Shown: positions 47,031 to 59,888 of the stretch, in pieces | How positions within the stretch are numbered: position 1 is the stretch's first letter | How the letters are laid out: every line of letters begins with the position of its first letter | From: Brienomyrus brachyistius | Lineage: Eukaryota > Chordata > Actinopteri > Osteoglossiformes > Mormyridae | Assembly: GCF_023856365.1 (NCBI RefSeq) | Contig: NC_064548.1 | Location: 13,832,642-13,896,641, forward strand | Direction: 5' to 3' | Length of the DNA stretch: 64,000 nt | Translations under genes and position numbers: made by a program | The notes under the pieces: generated by a model | Database searches by the model: none | The model's input: only the letters and a program-made list of their open reading frames with translations | Told to the model about the DNA's origin: nothing

Positions 47031-49426
47031 ACAGCATGAATATTTATCTATCATTTACACAGTAATACTTAGAAATAAAAAATGGAATACTAATAAAATA
47101 TAACCAAAAATAGCTACTATGTTAAAGTATATAGTAATTGTTATATATTTTCAGTTAGAAGTAAGGAAACTTTTTTAAATAGAATTTTATCGTGTATTTA
47201 ATTTTCAATGTGTTACGCATTGTGAACTTGCATTGTACATCAGCAGCTGTAGAGAACAGGAGGACGTAATTTACGAGAGGATGTAACTTAACATGGTTAA
47301 AACAAAAAGCTTTTGACAGCTTGCCAGTATGGACAATGGAATATGTAACTTTATGATATTGGAAAGTATCACTGTTGTTATTAAAAGACAAAAATAGTTC
47401 TTATTAACTTTTTTTTTGCTGCTGTAAAGTGGGAGTGACTGAAATTTTATTGCTAAAGGGACATTAAATCTGGGACAGATTGGAAACAATACTGCTTTTT
47501 TAATAAACCCCCGGAATGTGATATTAACCGAGCCGGATTATTTTGATATTGAGGAATATAGGTCACCATGTACCCGTAAAAGTCCCCCTCAGTTAGCGCC
47601 TCCCAAGGCTGTCGTTCCCTCTCTGCACCCCCACGTCGCACAGAATGATATACAACACCCCCTTTGGGTGTTATAAGTGGGAGGGTCATTAACCTCGCCG
47701 TGCTGAATAAGGGAAGGATCTGCGCACACGTGGGTGCAGGTGAGAGCCAGCCCCCATCACCACTCCCAAACGGCAGCACTGGGCCTCAGCATCACGTGGT
47801 CCAGGCCTGACCGTGTCACTCACCCTGACAGAGACATCCAACGCTGCGCTGGCTGGTATCGATCTTGGGCGCCGTGGAGACGGACCAGTGGAGCGTTCAT
47901 ACTCGAAACACCTTTTCATCTCCCTTAATCGTGAGATCGATAGCGAGAGCCCGAGTTGTGTATCTTTGATAAAGGGATGTATATTTTTTTTCTATTGCCA
48001 TTGATGAGCGCCTCTCCTCTGCCGTTTGAGGGAAGACATCAGGTGAGTCAAGGTGAGTGGCGCTTTGAAGGAGTGATCAGCGGAGGAAGAACCAGCCATG
48101 AACCGGCATTCGGACTCTCTGACTCCTCCCACATCAGCAAAGAGTTATTACGGCTGGGTTTCGCTCTCCTCTCCGCCTGTCAGCGCCCGTTCTGGTCAAG
48201 CGGACAGCTGCCACTCCACTCTAACCTCAGCTCCAACAATGCCAACATGCAGTTCAGACAGTAAAAGGGCAGCATGCTGGGGGGGGGGGATGTACACAAC
48301 CAGATGGCCTTCGAACCTCCAGAGGTTTCTGCTTCCTCTCCTCTGTTGTCTTCCCATTTTCTCCTACACTCAGCTTTTTTTTTATTTCCGTATGACATAC
48401 CTCATATACAGCTGTTATGCTGGTTGTTATATGCGGCTCAGCAGTGCTGAGAAAGGCATTATATAAAAAGAAGTTGGAAAAAAGACCAAATAGTCAGTAA
48501 TAATTAGTACGAATAACTACACACTGCAAACCTTTCAGAAAGATACATATCAGTCGTTCAATGCGATTAACACATTTGTTGTGTCAATCTTACAAAGCCA
48601 ACAATCAACTATGGACAGAAAAATGACTACATCCCTACATTTTTTAGAAAACCATTTTCAACCAATCAGGACTTCCGCTACGGCGGCCATACTGTTTGAA
48701 TAGCATCTCTACATAATTTTCAAAACATATATTTTCCACTATGACCACATTATGTGAAAATTACACTCATAATTTTACAAGATTATCACATGATAAGCAA
48801 ATTAGACTTGCCTGGCGAAAATGAGCAGCTACAATGGCATTTAGTCATTCTGAGCAGCATTTCACGGTCTTACTTAGACACGCTCGTCACAGCAAGTTTT
48901 AGCTGCTTGCCCATCAATTGAAACAGTACCATTCTATTTCAAGCTGAACGCGTAAATATTTAAGACAAAAAAAATATATGCAATGAGATCTATGAAAATT
49001 ATAGGCATTATTTGAAAGTGAGGCACGATATGAAGGAGTCCGGCACCGTAATAACAATAATAACACCGCAAAAAAGTAATATGGAGGCAGACTGACTCGG
49101 CTGATGGTGTTATTGCAGCACAGCCTCGGGCCTCACATTCAGCCCCACCTCCTCCTGAGCACACGGGACCCCTCTGTATTCTCAGGGGCTTCCTACACTA
49201 TCCAAAGGCATGAGGTTCAGGTCACAGATGGAGCCATTGGTGGGAGGCTTTGTAATTGCCTGGTCAAAGTAGTGATTAATGAAAACTAACAAATAATATA
49301 TATATATTTGTTTATTTTGTTATTTTTCAGTACTGCAATGGCACACAATTGATATCATAGATCTGTCTGCGTATGTGCATGTATACTGTGTATAGGTAAC
49401 TGGACACCTACGATAGATAAGTAAAG
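47031..49426. other. intergenic DNA, no gene recognised
   Basis: A mixed-composition stretch at 47560-48280 has some open frames (for example 47956-48264) without known domains. The rest is AT-rich and featureless. Confidence 0.35.
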
Positions 49427-49552
<126 letters not shown>

Positions 49553-50264
49553 ACCCACTGGCACTGCAGTAGCACTTCATGGAATCCTAGTTCAAATTAG
49601 CATGTAATAAAGATGATGAAATACAATACAGAACATGGGAACTTCCCCGCGCATCATATCCTGCTCTGTGACTCCTCCCATAACATTTTGCAAACCCCAT
49701 CCTGCAGCTCTGGCATTTCAAGCTGTTAGCGAGAGGCTAACAGTACGGACGTGTACCATTATGACAGTGAACTGTGCAGTACTGTGCCTATCGCCTGCAC
49801 GAAGGATCACGTTGGGTATTTCTGCCCAAGTTTTAATGCATTTACCCTTTTTACTAAGTCTCTCTATTTTAGAGCCTTGTCACTCCAAAGGAGGAAAGTG
49901 GAGGCGTACCTTTCAAGGGTAGGCATTTCTTTTTGCTTTCCATTTATGGAAATCCAGTGACAGAAGCTGGGAGGTGGGATGGCCTGTGGCCACAATTCGA
50001 GTGTAAACATTATATTCTGTCACAAATGTGTGTTCACTCACTTCGATCTTTCAAATCATCCATTACGGCTTGTTTAGTCAATGCTAAAACATTTATTTTC
50101 TCTATGTTTACTGCAAAGTGAGGGGAAGTGAATTCTACTTTTGTAGCATAATGCTAATATCAATAATGAACATCAGGAAATTGACATTTGCAGGATATTT
50201 AAGCTCGGATTTCACTGGAACATTTCAAGTCACGAAACATCATAATTTGGGTCCAAATTTGGGG

Positions 50265-50510
50265 GCAATGCGATGGCTCAGACGGTGGCACTGCCGCCTC
50301 ACACCAGCAAGTAGGCAGGTTGAATCCCTTTCCTCTATGGGTGTGGAGTTTCCCTGTCCTTCCTGTGATGAATAGATTTCCTACTGCAGTCCAAACACAT
50401 GGCAAACTGATATCTAAAATTACCCAGAATGAGCCTGGCATCCTATCCAAGGCATTCCTCTGCCTCACGCTCTGTACTGCCAAGGAGAGATTCTGGGCTC
50501 CCTTCTATAC
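50265..50510 (+). mobile_element. old SINE copy
   Basis: The SINE order is present: gatggctcagacggtggcac, tgccgcctcacaccagca, gggtgtggagtttccctgtc, actgcagtccaaacacatgg, ctctgtactgccaagg. It is diverged and lacks a clear tail. Confidence 0.6.
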
Positions 50511-53500
50511 TTTTTGGAAGCTGGAAAGATTTTTTTAAATTCTATTTCATGTCCTATTAAAGATTTTTCAGGTACTCCCAAGTTTTCCAAAATCCTTCAC
50601 AATTTTCTGTTGCATGAAAACATTTCATATGGCGTTCATGAATGTACAGGGTACATGTTCTTAAACATGTCAATGAGCATTCAATTAGAAAGATTTCAGG
50701 TGAAATCCCTGTCCTCGCCATCCCCAGACATAGAACTGGCAAGGAACGCCAGTCTGACAAAAGTCTGTTTGAGTCTCTAAAAGGGCTACAGTATTTCAAA
50801 GGTCTGATTGCATAACAGGTACGTCAGGTGGGTCTCTCTCAGCTCCTAGGCACCTCTCTGAGGAGTGGCTGTTTATTCTTGGGATAAATGACCAAAATTA
50901 ATATATTCAGTGTTCTGCTGAAATGAAGCACCTTTTTCAGGCGACCTGTAACAGTTTCACTGATCATACAGATGAAAGCAATATTCAGCCGTTTGTTGTT
51001 CCTTTAGCACCAAAGAAATCCGCCATCCATTTCATTAAACCGATTCTGTTTTTTTTTTTTTAAAACTAAGCCGCAGTGCCGTAGGAACGTCGCGGTCACC
51101 CTGCACGGCTGTTAGCTGCCTTCTAGAATATTCTTCTTGCCATACATAAAAAAAAAAAACGGATGTGTTGTCTCATTTATTCCACATCAAGAGGAGGTGC
51201 TGCATTTGATGGAAGAGCCCTCAGGGCACCTCAGGAATCAGAGCAGGTACGCACATACCTCTGATGATCCTGAAAGCTGTGGCCATCTTGCGTTCCTCAA
51301 AGGAGCCCTCCTCCAGCCGAAAGCGCCCCCTAGCCTGCATTACCATCGGTTTGATTCAGAGTCGTTCTGACAGAATAGACTTAAAAAACATTCTTTAAGA
51401 ACAAGTATCGCATCCTCTGCCGTTTGTTGTCAAGGGCGCTGTTTATTTCATCTTATGAAAGTATGAAGGGCAGATTATATGTCAGACACGGGTCTCGTCT
51501 GGCTCAAAGATACCACTTTTAACCCCTTAAACGCCTGCCCTCACCAGGAAGTTTATGCCTGTTTGTGAGATTCTTAAAAATGAAATGTCATCCCTATCAT
51601 CGATTTTATGTGCAGGGATCATCTAGCTTGAATTTATTTTCCCCTGTAAACTGTTATGCCGAAATGTGTTTATGTATGTTTTTATATATAATTCTTTCTA
51701 TCTTCCAACTCTTTTTCCTGGCATGGTCACCGGGGGCTAGTGGGGGGGAGTGGCTACACCTGATCAGTCAGTCTCAAGCCACACGCATATACAAGCAATG
51801 CGGAACATATAGACAGACATTATATTCACAGTGTGTTTTTTGGACTGTGGGGGGAAACCCTGTGTGACAAGCGGACAGCTTGTAAGTTCAAAATACAAAA
51901 ATACCAAAATATTTATGATCAGATGTTTAATGATGTTGAAAATCTTCTTCCTCTCCAAACTTTGTCATGCATATAACCAGGTTTTTTTTTTTCCACGCGC
52001 TGTACTAAATTTGTCAAATATGAAATCTTTTTCTACCTAACCTGGTCTTGTAACGGATCAATTGCTCACTATAACATAAAATTTCCACTTTCCCTAATTG
52101 CTGTAATGGTTAAACTTCCAAACATCATTCAAATGCAGAAACGCATTTTGTGCTACCAGGCCTGCAGAAGAACATGCATGCTTTATGGATGCTGTGGAGT
52201 TCTGGGATGCGCTTTATGCAAATGGACTCTCTTAGTCCCAAGGCCTCACTGATTGCTCAGATCTTTGGCTCATTGCTTCACTACATGACGCCTGAAGACG
52301 TCTGCGGTCACACAACATGCAACTGGGGCACAGATATCCTGCATATGGTAGGAACTGGAAACTCACCAGTTTCCCCAGCGAGGCACCGTCGCTCTTGAAA
52401 TATGGAACGTGACTCAATCCAAACACACCCTGGTCTGAAGACGTAAGACTCTGTCCAGGAAGCAGCACAGAAAATTCAAGTGGCATTTTATTTTTGGTCT
52501 GTCGTCAGTCGTGTTTGTTTTTGACTGGGAAAATAAGAATTCCATTACTCATGATGACTTCTTCATAGGACTGGGCAGCACCTCACTGTACGAGGTCCTG
52601 GAACTCAGGGTTCTGCCACTTAACACCTGAAAAGTAGACATATTTCAATAGTGCGTTAAAGCATTTTTAAAAGGCAGTATATGTGTTTACTCTGCACCAC
52701 GACAAGAGTACTTTACATATCCATTAAACTGCATATATCCTATATGAATGTAGCGAAAATGACATGTATGTCCCTAACTGGTAATTTCTAGGCAAAAACA
52801 ATGTCTGTTACTTTCATTTCAAGACTCTTACCCGAATTGTCTTACACCTATGCCAAAACATGCAAATGGAGTAACGCATACCTATAATGATTAACTGAAT
52901 TGATCAAGAGTTTGGATAGGTTTTTGTCTTGATGGAGAATAATTAATTCACAAAGATGCCCTTCTGTATATGCTGGTATCTAAGCAGACATTTCCTCAGA
53001 GATGTCAGTGTTTCTGGTTAAGGAAGCCCTACTACATTTTGTGCTTGACATTACACAGTTATTATGAGGCTATAGAAGGTGGGATAGTTTTATTAGCAAG
53101 ATTATAAGGGCGTTTGGACTTTCGGAATGCAAGGACAAGGACTTCCACGTGACGCTCCAAAACAGGAAGAGGAACCGACAGCTCTTACTCTATAGCACAA
53201 TTAAGTACTATTTTCCATACCTAAATAACACAGAAAGTAATACATCAAAATTTCACTTTCAGTGCCAGTTGAAAAAGAGAAATACGATCTTATTTCCAAA
53301 TAAACAAATTAAGAACTAAAAATTAGCGTTGACTTAGTGGACTGGGAATTGCTAGACTTAATGAAGGTAACTAATGTAGAGTGAAAATGTTTTGTTATGA
53401 TCATGCTTTAAAACGTGAAGAGCCAACTAAAACACCACTAAGTGTTACTGCGAATTGCATTTAATGATTATGCACGGTGGTCTTCCCTGAATCCTGTTAA

Positions 53501-54050
53501 GTTTAACATAAATCCATCACATTTTCGGTCACATGGGATTCAAGTAGGAGGCGGGCGGTAATTACTGTACGTCTGGGCAGCGCGCCTCGTAAATTCATCT
53601 TTAAGCTCGTCATTGTTAACAAAAATTCGCGGAAATTACTTACGGCTTTCAAACACCCCACCAATTAACCTCTCGGAAAAAGGGGGACGATGATAAGACC
53701 CCATCTTCTAAAAACACCTCGGTTCTGCTCGGCCGTCCTGTCGGTGAAGGGAAGCGGCGTTGTTTTAATGGACACTTTTCACTGAATTACTCACCTGAGT
53801 TCTGTGTCTTTGCTATTTATTATTGCAGCCCAGCGTACGTCTCAAAATTCTGTTTTTACAGCGAATAGAATCAGTTGTAAAATTTAGATGAACATAAAAC
53901 GATTTTACATTGCAGCACTGTCAACGTGTGTATATGTGCATCATACTGCTTAAACATAACAGAGCCGCTGTGCATTTCACAAATATATTTATACATATTC
54001 GATTAACGTCTGCCACTTTTTTTTAAATATATCTGTATATAGGCCAAAAG
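50511..54050. other. intergenic DNA, mostly featureless
   Basis: No gene was recognised. A non-repetitive GC-balanced stretch at about 53500-53810 (gcggtaattactgtacg, cattgttaacaaaaattc) could be a conserved non-coding element, but only by appearance. Confidence 0.35.
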
Positions 54051-54059
54051 AGCTACTGA

Positions 54060-54560
54060 ATGGTTACAATGCGCAGCTCCCCGGAACACGTGCCTAGTGA
54101 GCAGCTACACGTGGACAGTCCTTCGCCGCCTCCAGATTCATGGGGTTGGCCGCAACGCGCGGCGCATTGCTGGGGCAGTGGGTCCCGGGTGTTAGGTCTT
54201 TCCCCCGAAGTAGGGGGGCTGTTGTCCCCTGCCTGACGAGAAGATCTGCTTGGCGATCTCAGAACTTGGCGAGGAGCAAGCGCTACCGAGCCGGCGCCGC
54301 ATCAAGCCAAGCATCGGGAGTGATCCCGCATCGCGACGAAGGTGATAACGAGCCCTCTGAAGTGGACAGCGGATGGGATGTCCCGCACATCTGGCGGCCC
54401 GATCCCCTTCAGGGAGCCGGGGTTGCGGGACTAACCCGGCGATCCATCACGGCAGCAGGTGCTGTCTTCGCTTGGTGATAGCAAGACCTGGGAGATAGAG
54501 AGATAGGGAGGTCATGCAAGCCCCCGCAGCTCTCGCTGGCGCACATCCAGGCTTCACTAC
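54060..54560. other. GC-rich block of unknown origin
   Basis: About 450 bp with high GC and CpG lie in AT-rich DNA, including two E-boxes (cacgtg) near 54090 and 54109 and a 112-codon plus frame (54140-54478, MGLAATRGALLGQWVPG...) with no recognised domain. The block ends near a short T-rich stretch. It could be the GC-rich 5' UTR of a truncated retroelement or a CpG island. I cannot assign it. Confidence 0.35.
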
Positions 54561-54862
54561 TACTGTCCTTCACCTCTTTGGCACAAGCTGAAGTCTACAT
54601 TGTCTTTTTCTTTTTTCTCTCTTTTTTTCTGGAGGGGAGGGAGGTACTGATAGTGTGTCGCGTATATGTGGCAAAGAGCAGTAAAGTTGAGAACATTTGT
54701 CAGATTCGTTTATTAATAGGCATCGCTATAGTTTTTGCATGTAAACAGCCTTTGTTAATTAAAGTTGCGAATGTATTAGAAAAAGTATGCTAAAGGACAT
54801 GTTGATAAGATGGCAACACTTGGTCTTCATTATTTTTTGAAATACAAAATAAAGAAGCTGAT

Positions 54863-55161
54863 GCGGCATGGTGGTACAGTGGTTAGCACTGTTGTTTCAC
54901 ACCTCTGGGACCCAGGTTCGAGTCTCCGCCTGGGTCACATGTGTGCGGAGTTCGCATGTTCTCCCCATGTCGTCGTGGGGTTTCCTCCGGGTACTCCGGT
55001 TTTCCCCCACAATCCAAAAACATGCTGAGGCTGATTGAACTTGCTAAATTGCCCGTGTGAGTGAATGGTGTGTGAGTGAGCCCCCCCATCCTGGGTTGTT
55101 CCCTGCCTCTTGCCCATTGCTTCCGGGATAGGCTCCGCGACCCAGCAGGATAAGCAACCTG
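54863..55161 (+). mobile_element. tRNA-derived SINE, copy A
   Basis: The full SINE order is present: gcggcatggtggtacagtgg, ttagcactgttg, the B-box-like ggttcgagtctccgcc (about 54915), gttctccccatgtcg, cctccgggtactccggtttt, ccaaaaacatgctgaggctg, catcctgggttgttccctgc, cttccgggataggctccg, and a cccagcaggataagcaacct end. Part of the middle (the gcgatgggctggc segment) is deleted. No clear target duplication was found. Confidence 0.85.
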
Positions 55162-56071
55162 ATCAACTTCATACTTACAAGTGAGTTGTTGACACTAAAC
55201 ATTTATTTGCGGTCATGCTGTAGTGGTTTATTTTGGGGGAATTTTAGTCGGAGAAGATATGCAGCTGATTTTATTTGTCCAAATTCATCAATAAATCATC
55301 AACAGGCATATTCATTTAAAAACTGAATGACCATCCTTAAAGGAGCAGGACAAATATATGTAATGTATCCTCAGTTACTTCTGAACGTATGCTGTCAAAC
55401 GGTGTACCTAACCACGACCCATCAGCTTGAGACACAAGTCTTGTTGAGGGCAGAGACTGATATTGTGGTAGCTACAGCTTCAGGCTCCACCATAGTGCCT
55501 GCAAGGAAATTTCTTGACTGAAACAGGCAGAAGGTCCAGCTGAGCAAAGTTGGTACAAACTGGAAGCTGCTTTGATAGAAAAAATTTACCAGCCATAGGT
55601 AATTATATGCAGTACAAAAATATCTCTCTTACTTTCTTACAAAGAATTGCTAGAGATTTTGGAACCCATAATAGCATATAATATTGCCCCCCCTCACAAC
55701 CCAGAATAACTAATTTATATTCCAATTTTTTGTCACTCAGGGGTCCTTGGAATCATCCTAATTCCCACACACACACACACACACACAATTTATGCCGCCC
55801 CTGCTTACTACTTTACATGTTAATTGTGGGAATGTTCATTCTATTGTGAAATCTGTTTTGGAATGTATTTTGTGAAATGTATGTCACAAGTGCTCTGGAT
55901 TACAGAGATTTTATTAAAAAACAAGAATAGGAGAGGCCGCATTGTATGACAATGTGTCATTGTTGAAGAGCATTGTGGCATACATGGCCAGGAGAGCTGA
56001 AGTAAAACTGTTGCTTCCAAGCCCAAATTTTGTCCTCTGTTATTCGTTATTTAATATGATTTGGCCTATAC
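55162..56071. other. intergenic DNA between two SINE copies
   Basis: Only a short (CA)n run (about 55768-55787) is notable. No exon was recognised. Confidence 0.4.
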
Positions 56072-56084
56072 TGTACCACAGGAG

Positions 56085-56434
56085 GGGCAGCATGGTGGTG
56101 CAGTGGTTAGCACTGTTGCCGCACACCTCTGGGACCCGAGTTCGAGTCTCCGCCTGGGTTACATGTGTGTGGAGTTTGCATGTTCTCCCCATGTCATTGT
56201 AGGGTTTCCTCCGGGTACTCTGGTTTTCCCCCACAGTCTAAAAACATGCTGAGGCTAATTGGAGTTACAAAATTGCCTGTAGGTGTGCATGTGTGAGTGA
56301 ATGGTGTGTGAGTGTGCCCTGCGATGGGCTGGCCTCCCATCCTGGGTTGTTCCCTGCCTTGTGCCCATTGCTTCCGGGATAGGCTCTGGACCCCCCGCGA
56401 CCCAGTAGGATAAGCAGTTTGGAAAATGGATGGA
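56085..56434 (+). mobile_element. tRNA-derived SINE, copy B, with 13-bp TSD
   Basis: This is an intact copy of about 350 bp: ggcagcatggtggtgcagtg, gttagcactgttgccgc, the B-box-like gttcgagtctccgcctg, gttctccccatgtcattg, cctccgggtactctggtttt, the segment that seeded the 47-bp minisatellite, gcttccgggataggctctgg, and an aaaatggatgga tail. A perfect 13-bp duplication TGTACCACAGGAG flanks it (56072-56084 and 56435-56447), which is direct evidence of LINE-type target-primed insertion. Confidence 0.95.
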
Positions 56435-56447
56435 TGTACCACAGGAG

Positions 56448-57870
56448 TTTACAGTGTTCAAAAGCCTGTTCTGGCTTTTATAAAATACACGCAAACTTGT
56501 GATTCTAGTAGGAAAGCTGGAGCAGGTGAAGAGGAGCCACATGACATGGAACCTGAGGAAGGGGCAGAGCATGCTGGAGGTGAGCCCCTTATATAAAGCC
56601 ATACATGAAAAGAAATGGAGGGGAAGGGATGCACACTATGGACAAATCAAACACACACACACACAGAGATGACCACCAATCATGATAAGGAACAGGTGAA
56701 ATGAATTACAGTAGGCAGTAGTGAATTATAGTCACATGACTCATCCTCTTCAACCAGACACGCCTGACCAGCAAGGCACCACTGAGGTACCCTGAGCAAG
56801 GTAACGCCCCCAAGCACTGCTCCCCGGGCGCTGAATTAGCTGCCCCATGCTATGTCACATCGTCACATATGGGTTAAATGCAGAGGACGTATTTCATTGT
56901 TGTGTGCTGTGGTGTGTAAATCTATGCATGCTTTATGCTACTCATCCAGTATAGGGCTGCAGTGAGCCTAAGGTCTGTTCCGGGAAGAACAGTGATGTAT
57001 GATTGAAGCTTGCAACTAATATGTATCACAGTGTTAATGCAATGTTTTGAATTCCTTTAAAAACAAACCAAACACTAAAAACATTTAGTTACTTGATACT
57101 GAAACCATTGTGCAAAATATCTATGAGTGCATTGCAAAGAGAACATCGTAAAATTTTTTATCAATGTGGCGTTCAGGCACCAACACGTTGACTTATTTCT
57201 AGATGAGCAGAATAATCATTTTTAAGGCCATTAAAATGTATGTGATTTCTGTTTAAGTGTCTGTTAAAATTCTTAAATTTGCATATCTACATCTCTTTCT
57301 TCATAAATGACTAAAACCTTTCTTGAGTGTAAAAATTAGTGTAATTGCATTATGCAAATATTTAATTTGAATACCAGATTTAAGTAGCTTCATATAATGA
57401 ACTAAACCATATTTCACATTATGTGAAATTATATTCATATTCGTATACTTTACACAAAGATAAAATGCCACTTTATTCATTTTCCCCATGCTGGCTTCTG
57501 ACAGATCTTATTAATTTAAAATGTAATATGGTAACTTGAGTGTCTCTCTCCTCTCCACTACATTCCGAGATGACAGGCTCCTACGTTCATCCAGCTAGAA
57601 ATTTTCCTTCGTTTCCTTTGGCCGTTCTGGGTTGAGAGAGAGCCGCCCTGCTGTACCTCACCAGCCTTTGGCCAACACCACGGCCCAGGTCCAAAACGCT
57701 GGGGAGCCGATGTACCGAGGACTAAATCATTCAGTGCCAGCCTACAGCTGAAGCCCTGCCCACAGCCTCTGAAGGACAATAAATGCTGAACAAACAATTC
57801 TGAGTTTTTCATGGGAGTTTTTAATGGTCTGAGTCCGGATATATTTAGTTTGGTTTATTAATGAGGAAAT
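56448..57870. other. intergenic DNA, nothing recognised
   Basis: There is a short (CA)n near 56650 but no recognised gene or complete repeat. Confidence 0.4.
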
Positions 57871-58272
57871 TCGGTAACACTTCACTTGAAGCAGTCATTA
57901 TAATGCATTATACATACCTTCATAATGCCTTCTAATGCATTCATAAAGTATTATAAATTTGGCTCTACCCATTTATAAAAATACATAACATATTAAGCAA
58001 TGATTATGATGCATTATGGATGCTCTATGAAGCTCTCTTCTATAATGAATTATAAAGACCTTCATAATGTATAGTAATCCATTCATAAAGTATTATAAAA
58101 AGGGATAGAACTATTTATAAAGACGTATAACATTATAGCCATGGTTATTATGCATTATGAATGCTATATGAAGCTCTCATCTATAATGCACTATGAATGC
58201 CTTCCTAATACATTATAATGGCTTATACTGACCATTATAAGAAGGCATCTACGATGCATTATAGACATGAGC
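57871..58272. repeat. AT-rich transposon-like repeat with two 141-bp direct subunits
   Basis: It starts ggtaacacttcacttgaagc, a common fish DNA-element terminus, and ends near cattataagaaggcatctac and gcattatagacatgagc. Internally ccttcataatg begins two diverged direct copies at 57918 and 58059 (141 bp apart), each with cattcataaagtattataaa and gctctatatgaagctctc-type motifs. Confidence 0.65.
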
Positions 58273-58779
58273 TCAGCCAGCTTCTGGGGGGCGCTGACTT
58301 GCCAGCTAATTTCTCTTTGCCGTGATCCAGTGACATCAGTAGAAAATTTTGATTGGGGTGACCATCAGGAGCCGATTATATTTTGGGGGGTGTCGGCACT
58401 GCACCATGTTTATAATATGGTTCAGCTTAATAAATAAAATAGTACATATTTCGTTTTTGTTATTTTGATGTGGGGTGGCAACAATGGTGGCCACTTATCT
58501 ACTTGGGCCACCCCTTAGATCTGCTCCTGCCTTGGACAGGGGGCACCAGTGGCGATGATCGCTTAGGGCGCTTCGTTGGCTAGGACCGGTACTGAGGGTA
58601 AGCATTTGTTACGGTGAGCTGGTGAAATATTAATCCTTACATTATTTATCATACACTATACACTAACAAAATGTTTTTGAAACACAGTTAAATATTTTAC
58701 TCAGATAACTTGATGCAGTTAGCTAATATACTTTTTTCTTACACATTACAAATAATAACGAACAGGAATAATGCTTTGC
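58273..58779. other. DNA upstream of fign, nothing recognised
   Basis: This is mixed-composition intergenic DNA without recognised elements. Confidence 0.4.
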
Positions 58780-58918
58780 ATGCAGCATTTTCCGATGAGC
58801 AAAATAATCCCGACAGGGGAACTGGGGGATTTGAATCTGGCTCCTCCAAACGAGCGCATGCGCAGTGCAGGACGTGTGAGCTTTCCGAGAGCAGCTGTTT
58901 TAGGTTTGAAATTCCAAC
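58780..58918 (+). promoter_or_regulatory. fign: fign promoter with NRF1 and YY1 motifs
   Basis: A perfect NRF1 palindrome GCGCATGCGC (58854-58863, followed by agtgc) and a YY1-type ccaacatggcaga at about 58914 lie in a CpG-containing segment. It sits about 190 bp upstream of a consensus donor (cag|gtaag, 59053/59054). NRF1 and YY1 sites near the start are typical of TATA-less vertebrate promoters. Transcription probably starts near 58865-58915. Confidence 0.7.
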
Positions 58919-59053
58919 ATGGCAGAGGCTGTGCCTAGTCTTCCCTTTTACTCTTTTGGAATGGTTTCAAAACGCTAGCATCACCGATTAACCAGAAAAA
59001 CACACAGGATCGATGACACTGTAACCCCTAAAGCTGTCCTGTCACACTTGCAG
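58870..59053 (+). other. fign: fign non-coding first exon (probable)
   Basis: The segment runs from the promoter motifs to a strong donor tgcag|gtaagact. It has no long frame. The FIGN coding region in human likewise begins in a short second exon after a 5' UTR exon. The 5' limit is approximate. Confidence 0.6.
58919..58978 (+). other. upstream ORF in the fign 5' UTR exon
   Basis: An ATG in strong context (aacATGG) opens 19 codons (MAEAVPSLPFYSFGMVSKR) that end in TAG well before the donor at 59053. If it lies downstream of the transcription start, it would be a uORF able to reduce fign translation. It overlaps the YY1-like motif, so it may be partly coincidental. Confidence 0.4.
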
Positions 59054-59888
59054 GTAAGACTTTATGTACCTATCCGAGATCGGGGCAATTAAAAAGGCAC
59101 CGAGGCAATGCCGCGAAACCCTTCACGTCCTCGGACGCATCATCTGCAAATACAGCCGGAGCATATGCGTCTGATGCACGCAGCGCGCTGAATTATTGTT
59201 AATAAAAAATGCAAAATGAGGCGAGAATATGGAGCGGATGGTCTTCAAAGTGCCTGATTTAGTTGTATGATTTTCTTTAAGGTATTTTATGAAAAAGTGG
59301 GAGAAGGGTGCGGTTGCAGATGGTTAAAAGTAACTTTCCTCGCTATAAGTTTGTGCTGCTATCGTTATTTAAAAGTTGTAGCGATCTCCCACATGCATAA
59401 AACAGATGAAAAGGTACTGTCACAAGTTTCGTTGAAGGGGAGGGCGGGGGGAGCATTTGCAGGCTTATCATCTATTTTTAAAGTAGAGGGGTACAGAATG
59501 GTGCGTGTACAATATCCTCAGAATGCCAGTTTAAGTGTGTGTTATTGACAGTCAATCCACAGATCGTCTCCCCACCACTTTGTCGCTTTGGTGGTTTCAG
59601 TTGGAACGTTTGAAATTGGCTTGGGGTCTTTTTGTGGTCAGGTGCTCTCTCTTGTCTTTTTATTCACTTTATTGTCCAGCGCAGCTTCTGTTTGTGATCG
59701 CGGTCTCTTTAATTATATATGGATTTGGTTTAAGTAAATAGCCTGCGGAATGGCCCCACGTTTAGGGGCAATGAAAGCTGATAGCTGGGAGGAAGATTCG
59801 CTCTAAACGAGAAAACAACCTTTGGAATTCTTCCTCCTCCATCCCCCCATTCCCAAGCCGCTTACCCCCATCTTTTCTGTTATTGCAG
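59054..59888 (+). other. fign: fign first intron (5' UTR)
   Basis: The intron is bounded by gtaagact and ttctgttattgcag. Nothing else is recognised in it. Confidence 0.55.

Noticed and set aside
47956..48264. A frame ending NLSSNNANMQFRQ that looks superficially protein-like
   Set aside because: There is no known domain, no clear acceptor/donor pair and no neighbouring exon in phase.
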